A stretch of 32,307 bases of DNA, from positions 1 through 32,307 of the forward strand of contig JAGCZH010000019.1 of the NCBI GenBank assembly GCA_017960475.1, in the 5' to 3' direction. A model generated the notes under the pieces. That model worked only from the letters and a program-made list of their open reading frames with translations, did not search any database and was not told the origin of the DNA. This document shows, piece after piece, positions 28,478 through 32,307 of the stretch. The translations under genes and the position numbers were made by a program. Each line of letters opens with the position of its first letter. Position 1 is the first letter of the stretch. This DNA is from Bacteroidales bacterium. GTDB lineage: Bacteria > Bacteroidota > Bacteroidia > Bacteroidales > P3.

Positions 28478-29430
28478 TGTTTGTTATTTAAGGTTTCTAT
28501 ATCTTTGTTTCTTTTGCCTACTTCCCACATCTGCCAGCTGTTCCACACATTTTGGAACACTGAGTAGAATGCCATAAACACCGACGCCAGTGGCGTCAGG
28601 TAGTAGTTGGCCATCCATATTCCCATAGCGGTGTTTTTCTGCCCCAACAGCTGCCCCCCGCTTATCTTGTCTCCATAGCGCCCTCCCAGCCAGCGCCCAA
28701 AACCAAACTGCACAATGCAAAACAGCAGCGACGCAACACCCAGCCACACTATGCTCCCCCAGTTGCCCTCTCCGTGAAGAAATATGAAATCTATCGTCTG
28801 CCCCAATGTGAACAGCAGCGCCAACGACCACAGGTAAAACGACAATCCTTTGTATCTCCTCAGCCACTCGCTCGCCTTCGGCATCCATGCCTCCAATGCC
28901 CATGCTATAAAGAAGGGTAGCCCTATGACGGTCCCTATGCGTTTCAGTATCATCCAAAACGACTCTAGGAATGGCATTTCTTGCTGATTCCCGATAAACG
29001 AGAAATATATCGGCGCCACAACAGCCACCATCAAATTGCCTATAATTGTGTATGCTGTCACCGTCTCACGGTTGGCGCCGAGCATGCAGCTTATCACCGC
29101 CACCGACGACGCCACAGGACACAGCACCCCTATCAGCACCCCTTCAGCCACCACGTTGCTGGCCCCACACCACTTCAGTATTAAAAACGACCCGAGACTT
29201 ACCGTTATCTGGAACAACATAAGCCATACGTCAAGCCACCCCATCCTTAGCCGCTTTATGTCCACAGCCGAGAATGTCAGCAGCAGTATGGTGAAGATAA
29301 TGTAGGGCACCATGAAACTGAACATGGCGCAATACTTGTGTAGTATCAATCCAAGAACAATAGCTATGGGTAGTATGTAACTTCGATATTTTTGCATTCC
29401 TTTATGTACCTTCTGTAACGGGTGGAGCAT
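28474..29430 (-). CDS. Bile acid:sodium symporter (BASS) family transporter
   Basis: The 318-residue protein has about nine to ten membrane helices. Family marks are the CPVASSVAVISCMLGAN stretch (about 105-121) of the core domain and the GQKNTAMGIWMANYYL motif (about 262-277), the second crossover helix. BASS proteins import organic anions such as bile acids, pantoate or keto acids with Na+; the substrate here is unknown. The first ATG (29430) is 47 bp after a near-consensus promoter; an internal ATG at 29397 (MQKYRSY) is an alternative that leaves out a polar 11-residue lead. It forms an operon with the nitroreductase lipoprotein. Confidence 0.85.
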   Translation of the reverse strand: MLHPLQKVHKGMQKYRSYILPIAIVLGLILHKYCAMFSFMVPYIIFTILLLTFSAVDIKRLRMGWLDVWLMLFQITVSLGSFLILKWCGASNVVAEGVLIGVLCPVASSVAVISCMLGANRETVTAYTIIGNLMVAVVAPIYFSFIGNQQEMPFLESFWMILKRIGTVIGLPFFIAWALEAWMPKASEWLRRYKGLSFYLWSLALLFTLGQTIDFIFLHGEGNWGSIVWLGVASLLFCIVQFGFGRWLGGRYGDKISGGQLLGQKNTAMGIWMANYYLTPLASVFMAFYSVFQNVWNSWQMWEVGKRNKDIETLNNKQ

Positions 29431-29476
29431 TGTTAATCACATTCCTATCGCTCCACAATTCTTCCACAAGGCTCTG

Positions 29477-29506
29477 CAAAGTTACTCAATAACATCGAAT
29501 GTCAAA
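29477..29506 (-). promoter_or_regulatory. Promoter of the BASS-nitroreductase operon
   Basis: On the minus strand, TTTG (29506-29503), an 18-bp spacer and TAACTTTG (29484-29477) nearly match the TTTG-N19-TAnnTTTG consensus. The -7 box lies 46 bp upstream of ATG 29430. Confidence 0.7.
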
Positions 29507-29515
29507 AAAAATGTG

Positions 29516-29523
29516 TATTTTTG
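29516..29523 (+). promoter_or_regulatory. -7 box for the radical SAM gene
   Basis: TATTTTTG (TAnnTTTG) lies 51 bp before ATG 29575 and only about 10 bp from the -33 box of the divergent transporter promoter, so the two promoters may interfere. Confidence 0.55.
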
Positions 29524-29574
29524 CAAAAATTACTTCCCTCAACCACCAACCTCTTAACAACTTGTCCTATAACC

Positions 29575-30330
29575 ATGCTAAGAGAAGAAACAGTCTTCGG
29601 ACCCATCCATAGTCGCCGCCTCGGAACATCTTTGGGCATCAACCTCCTGCCCGAAAAAGGCAAACTTTGCAATTTCGATTGTATCTATTGCGAATGCGGT
29701 TGGAACTGCGACGGACGCAACGACACCGTCCTCCCCTCCGCATCCAAGGTCTTTTCCGACCTCCAAGCTATGTTGCAACGCCTCGAGCGGCAACAGGTCA
29801 AAGTCGACTCCATCACCTTCAGCGGCGACGGCGAGCCAACCATCAACCCCGAGTTCCCCAAAATCATCGACGACACCCTCGCCCTTCGCGACCAGTATGC
29901 CCCATCTGCCAAAGTCTCTGTCCTCAGCAATGCCACTCGCGTCCACATCCCCGACATCTTCCAAGCCTTGCGTCGCGTCGACAACCCCATAATGAAAATC
30001 GACGCCCCAACCAACGACCTTGTCGCCAAAATCAACAATCCCGCACCAGGCTACGACATTGCCCGTGTCATCGAGGCTCTAAAGCAATTCAAGGGCGACT
30101 TCATCCTCCAATGGTGTCTTCTGCGCAGTTCCGACTTCGATTCCTCCGCTCCCGAAGTCCTTTTGCCCATGCTCGACATCGTGCGTCTGCTCCATCCTCG
30201 TGAGCTTATGGCCTACACTATCGACCGTCCAACCCCTGCCCAGGGGTTACGGAAAGTCACCGCCGACGAGATGCGCGTTCTTCTTGCGCCTTTATTCGAC
30301 GAAGGCTTCACAGTCCAGATAAAAGGCTGA
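29575..30330 (+). CDS. Radical SAM protein
   Basis: The 251-residue enzyme (from ATG 29575; 18 more open codons upstream lie in the leader) has the radical SAM cluster motif Cys32-x3-Cys36-x2-Cys39 in LCNFDCIYCECGWN, preceded by FGPIHSRRLGTSLGINLLP. Other marks are TFSGDGEPTINPEF, VSVLSNAT and the C-terminal MAYTIDRPTPAQGLRKV. This fits the small YfkAB/MoaA-like group whose members are annotated only as radical SAM proteins; the reaction is not known. It needs a 4Fe-4S cluster and S-adenosylmethionine and should be cytoplasmic. It is a single gene that converges on the flippase gene. Confidence 0.9.
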   Translation: MLREETVFGPIHSRRLGTSLGINLLPEKGKLCNFDCIYCECGWNCDGRNDTVLPSASKVFSDLQAMLQRLERQQVKVDSITFSGDGEPTINPEFPKIIDDTLALRDQYAPSAKVSVLSNATRVHIPDIFQALRRVDNPIMKIDAPTNDLVAKINNPAPGYDIARVIEALKQFKGDFILQWCLLRSSDFDSSAPEVLLPMLDIVRLLHPRELMAYTIDRPTPAQGLRKVTADEMRVLLAPLFDEGFTVQIKG

Positions 30331-30369
30331 CATCTGAGGTCTGCGTTCCGTCTTTTGGCAGATGCTTTT
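30331..30369 (+). terminator. Weak terminator-like hairpin after the radical SAM gene
   Basis: CATCTG (30331-30336) pairs with CAGATG (30359-30364) across a 22-nt loop and is followed by CTTTTA. The stem is short, so this is a weak call. Confidence 0.35.
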
Positions 30370-31885
30370 ACTTCCCTTTGACTTTGACTTTCTCTATCAA
30401 GGCGTCAATGTCTTTGGATATATGTGCTTTTTTCAAGATAACTAGGATTATTCCAAATAGGAAGACGGTCTTTATGAACGCATTGAGTAAAGTGACCACT
30501 ATTGGGGTTGCTTTGATATGAGCAATTAGTGGCAGCAATGTCATATCCCACACTGTCCCGATGGCAAACATGGCAATAATAATGAGCCCAACGACAAGGT
30601 GTTTGCCGCAGAACAGACCCACTTTCAGTTTTTTACGAAGGAAGAAGAGCAGGCATGTAAAATATAGAAGGTAAGAGAACAATGTGGCGCATGCCGATCC
30701 GTCTATTCCCCACAGTGGTATCAGCCAACGGTTGAAAACAATTGCCGACATCGTCAGCACCACAATGAAAAACAGCGACAGCGGATAGTATTTCGAAAAA
30801 TTCAGAATATCTGTCCCTATGCTCAGCGACGAGTTCACTATCTTCGCCAATCCCAAAAACAACACTACTCTCATGCCGCCCACATACTCCTCTCCGTGTG
30901 GTATGACGTCAAACAACGCTTCCAAGTTCACCCATATCAGCAGCAAAATCAGCGTGCTCACTAGAAATTGGTGCAGCGACACTTGTTTCCCCAACCGGTT
31001 CACTTCGCTCCAGTTGCCCTCCCTCACAGCTTGCGATATCATAGGCCTCGATATGGCCCCAAGCGATCTGTAGGGCACCTCCACAATGTTGGCTATATAA
31101 AATGCTATGGTATATACTCCGGTTAGCGCCAACCCTGTCTGCGCTCCCAAAAATAGCGTGTTTATCAGCGGTATGTTTCCCGCCAGCACCGTCGCCGTCA
31201 TAAAAAGCGTATACAGCACTATTTCCTTCATCCTCTCTCGTGTGATGAATTTCCAGTCAATGCGGAATGATATCTTCCCTAACGAGAGCAGGTAGAAAAA
31301 GTTGATAAGCATAGCTATGCCATACGACATGCAGAAGAGTATCACAAAAGTGTCAAGCGATATGATCTCTTTGCCATATAGGATATAGCACACAAGATTG
31401 AAAATTCGTATGCCGACTTCTCTAACCAGTTTGGGTACGGTGATACGTAACAGAACGCTGGCGTTTGTCTCAAACACAGCTAAGTAAAGGGCAAAGAAAG
31501 TGAGAGGCAGCAAGAGATAGCAGTAGTTGGCCATTAGAGGCGATTTCTGCGAATAAAGATCAATAATGTCGGCCTTGAATATGAAGAAACACAGAGCGAA
31601 GATGCAGAATCCAATAAAGGGTATGAGTATTGACCAACCAAATATGCCGTGGTTTTTGCCGTCTTCCGACTTGAAGAAAGGGAAAAACTTTATTATTGAA
31701 GCGTTGGTGCCCAGCTGTGCCAGGCCGCTGAAAAGCATTGCGGCGTCTACCATGACGCGTGTCAATCCTATCTCTTCTTGGCTCAAATAGTCGGTAAGCA
31801 CGAAGAAAGTGGTGAAAAATCCTATCGCCACTCCCAGGTAGTTGGCCAGCGCCCCTCGTATGCTTTGTCGTGCTATTACACCCAT
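30368..31885 (-). CDS. Polysaccharide/oligosaccharide flippase (MATE/MOP superfamily)
   Basis: The 505-residue membrane protein has about 12-14 helices and the pattern of Wzx-type flippases: ARQSIRGALANYLGVAIGFFTTFFVLTDYLSQEEIG in pieces at the start, GLAQLGTNASIIKFFP (about 54-69), and PLINTLFLGAQTGLALTGVYTIAFYIANIVEVPYRSLGAISRPMISQAVREG in pieces over about 232-285. Family members move lipid-linked glycans across the inner membrane. No glycosyltransferases lie next to it, so its glycan cannot be named; Bacteroidota often carry such orphan flippases. The open frame starts at the first ATG, and the N-terminal helix is complete. Confidence 0.87.
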   Translation of the reverse strand: MGVIARQSIRGALANYLGVAIGFFTTFFVLTDYLSQEEIGLTRVMVDAAMLFSGLAQLGTNASIIKFFPFFKSEDGKNHGIFGWSILIPFIGFCIFALCFFIFKADIIDLYSQKSPLMANYCYLLLPLTFFALYLAVFETNASVLLRITVPKLVREVGIRIFNLVCYILYGKEIISLDTFVILFCMSYGIAMLINFFYLLSLGKISFRIDWKFITRERMKEIVLYTLFMTATVLAGNIPLINTLFLGAQTGLALTGVYTIAFYIANIVEVPYRSLGAISRPMISQAVREGNWSEVNRLGKQVSLHQFLVSTLILLLIWVNLEALFDVIPHGEEYVGGMRVVLFLGLAKIVNSSLSIGTDILNFSKYYPLSLFFIVVLTMSAIVFNRWLIPLWGIDGSACATLFSYLLYFTCLLFFLRKKLKVGLFCGKHLVVGLIIIAMFAIGTVWDMTLLPLIAHIKATPIVVTLLNAFIKTVFLFGIILVILKKAHISKDIDALIEKVKVKGK

Positions 31886-32262
31886 TATTGTTGCGGGTTT
31901 ATGATTTGTTCTGAAGCAAACGCCATTTTTTTGAAATTATTGTAGCTATAGGAATGTTTTAGAAAACTGAGGATTAGGAAATCCTGATATCAATGTTACG
32001 TCAGATTGCAAATACGCATCAACAGAACATCCATCATGACAGGACGTTTGACTTAACGAGTGACAATCATCGTGACGAGAAAACTAATAGTTTTTACGGT
32101 ATGGTAGCATCTTTAATGAAGATAGAATACTTTCAAATAGTGGTTTTTCATCTTCTTTTACATTTATATTAGTGTTGCGTTAATTTTTGTTTAATCTTTA
32201 TAAATTATTAATATTTAATATAATACAAGAGTTCTTTGATTTTTTGATTTGAAATAGGTTCG
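31886..32262. other. Intergenic region before the last gene
   Basis: There is no plausible coding frame. An imperfect dyad AGGATT-AGGA-AATCCT (31971-31986 region) and AT-rich DNA are seen. No promoter for the flippase gene could be picked out. Confidence 0.4.
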
Positions 32263-32270
32263 TAATTTTG
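32263..32270 (+). promoter_or_regulatory. -7 box for the gene at the right edge
   Basis: TAATTTTG matches TAnnTTTG, with TTTG boxes upstream at 32235 and 32243 at less than ideal spacing. A small hairpin TTGCAG (32268-32273)/CTGCAA (32283-32288) overlaps the presumed transcript start. Confidence 0.5.
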
Positions 32271-32292
32271 CAGCCTCAAAAACTGCAATGTT

Positions 32293-32307
32293 ATGAATGC
32301 TGGAAAG
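32293..32307 (+). CDS. Start of a truncated gene (first five codons)
   Basis: ATG AAT GCT GGA AAG (MNAGK) runs into the window edge, 22 bp after a -7 box, as expected of a Bacteroidota start. MNAGK-like openings are known to me from short YtxH-type proteins, but five codons cannot prove it. Confidence 0.3.

Overview
This 32.3-kb window looks like chromosome of a Bacteroidales (Bacteroidota) bacterium. The evidence is the TAnnTTTG-type -7 promoter boxes, the near absence of Shine-Dalgarno sites, several lipoprotein or secreted proteins with DUF4369 or TonB-C domains, M56/BlaI and LytTR regulators, an EFR1-type ferredoxin, and a secreted GH2 beta-galactosidase. By eye (not computed), the 1.3-8 kb stretch is more AT-rich than the fatty-acid operon and the right-hand part.

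Layout. (1) 1-1295: the tail of an rRNA operon (spacer palindromes, 5S rRNA, terminator). It is followed by a gene for a four-helix-bundle protein of the 23S-intervening-sequence/Avd type carrying a topoisomerase-like zinc finger, which is apparently frameshifted near its start. Directly after its stop lies a same-strand fragment that matches the peptidyl-transferase region of 23S rRNA. (2) 1296-4898, minus strand: DUF2147 protein, YqaA/VTT membrane protein, EFR1 flavodoxin-ferredoxin, a small membrane zincin candidate and a large secreted protein. (3) 5089-7958, minus strand: BlaI repressor with M56-peptidase/TonB sensor, and a membrane-anchored LytTR regulator, each closed by a terminator. 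(4) 8142-15836, plus strand: a one-direction cluster fabH-fabF-fabZ-fabG-acp-etfB-etfA-acyl-CoA dehydrogenase ending in a very strong terminator. It holds a whole fatty-acid elongation cycle except a classical enoyl-ACP reductase, a place the ETF/acyl dehydrogenase pair could fill. (5) 15854-21353, minus strand: an outer-membrane-type protein, a TlpA-like thioredoxin lipoprotein, and a 1075-residue redox fusion that joins HcnA-, HcnB- and HcnC-like modules plus ferredoxin clusters. (6) 21415-26767, minus strand: CapA-family phosphoesterase and a GH2 beta-galactosidase split in two frames exactly at a heptanucleotide tandem repeat. (7) 26809-32307: rsgA, a nitroreductase lipoprotein with a BASS transporter, a radical SAM protein, a polysaccharide flippase, and the first codons of a further gene at the right edge.

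Most notable are the rRNA-linked four-helix protein with its 23S-like fragment, the heptamer switch in lacZ, the reductase-less FAS-II/ETF operon and the Hcn-like triple fusion. All family calls come from reading the translations; no database search was run. Comparison with E. coli 23S rRNA is from memory.
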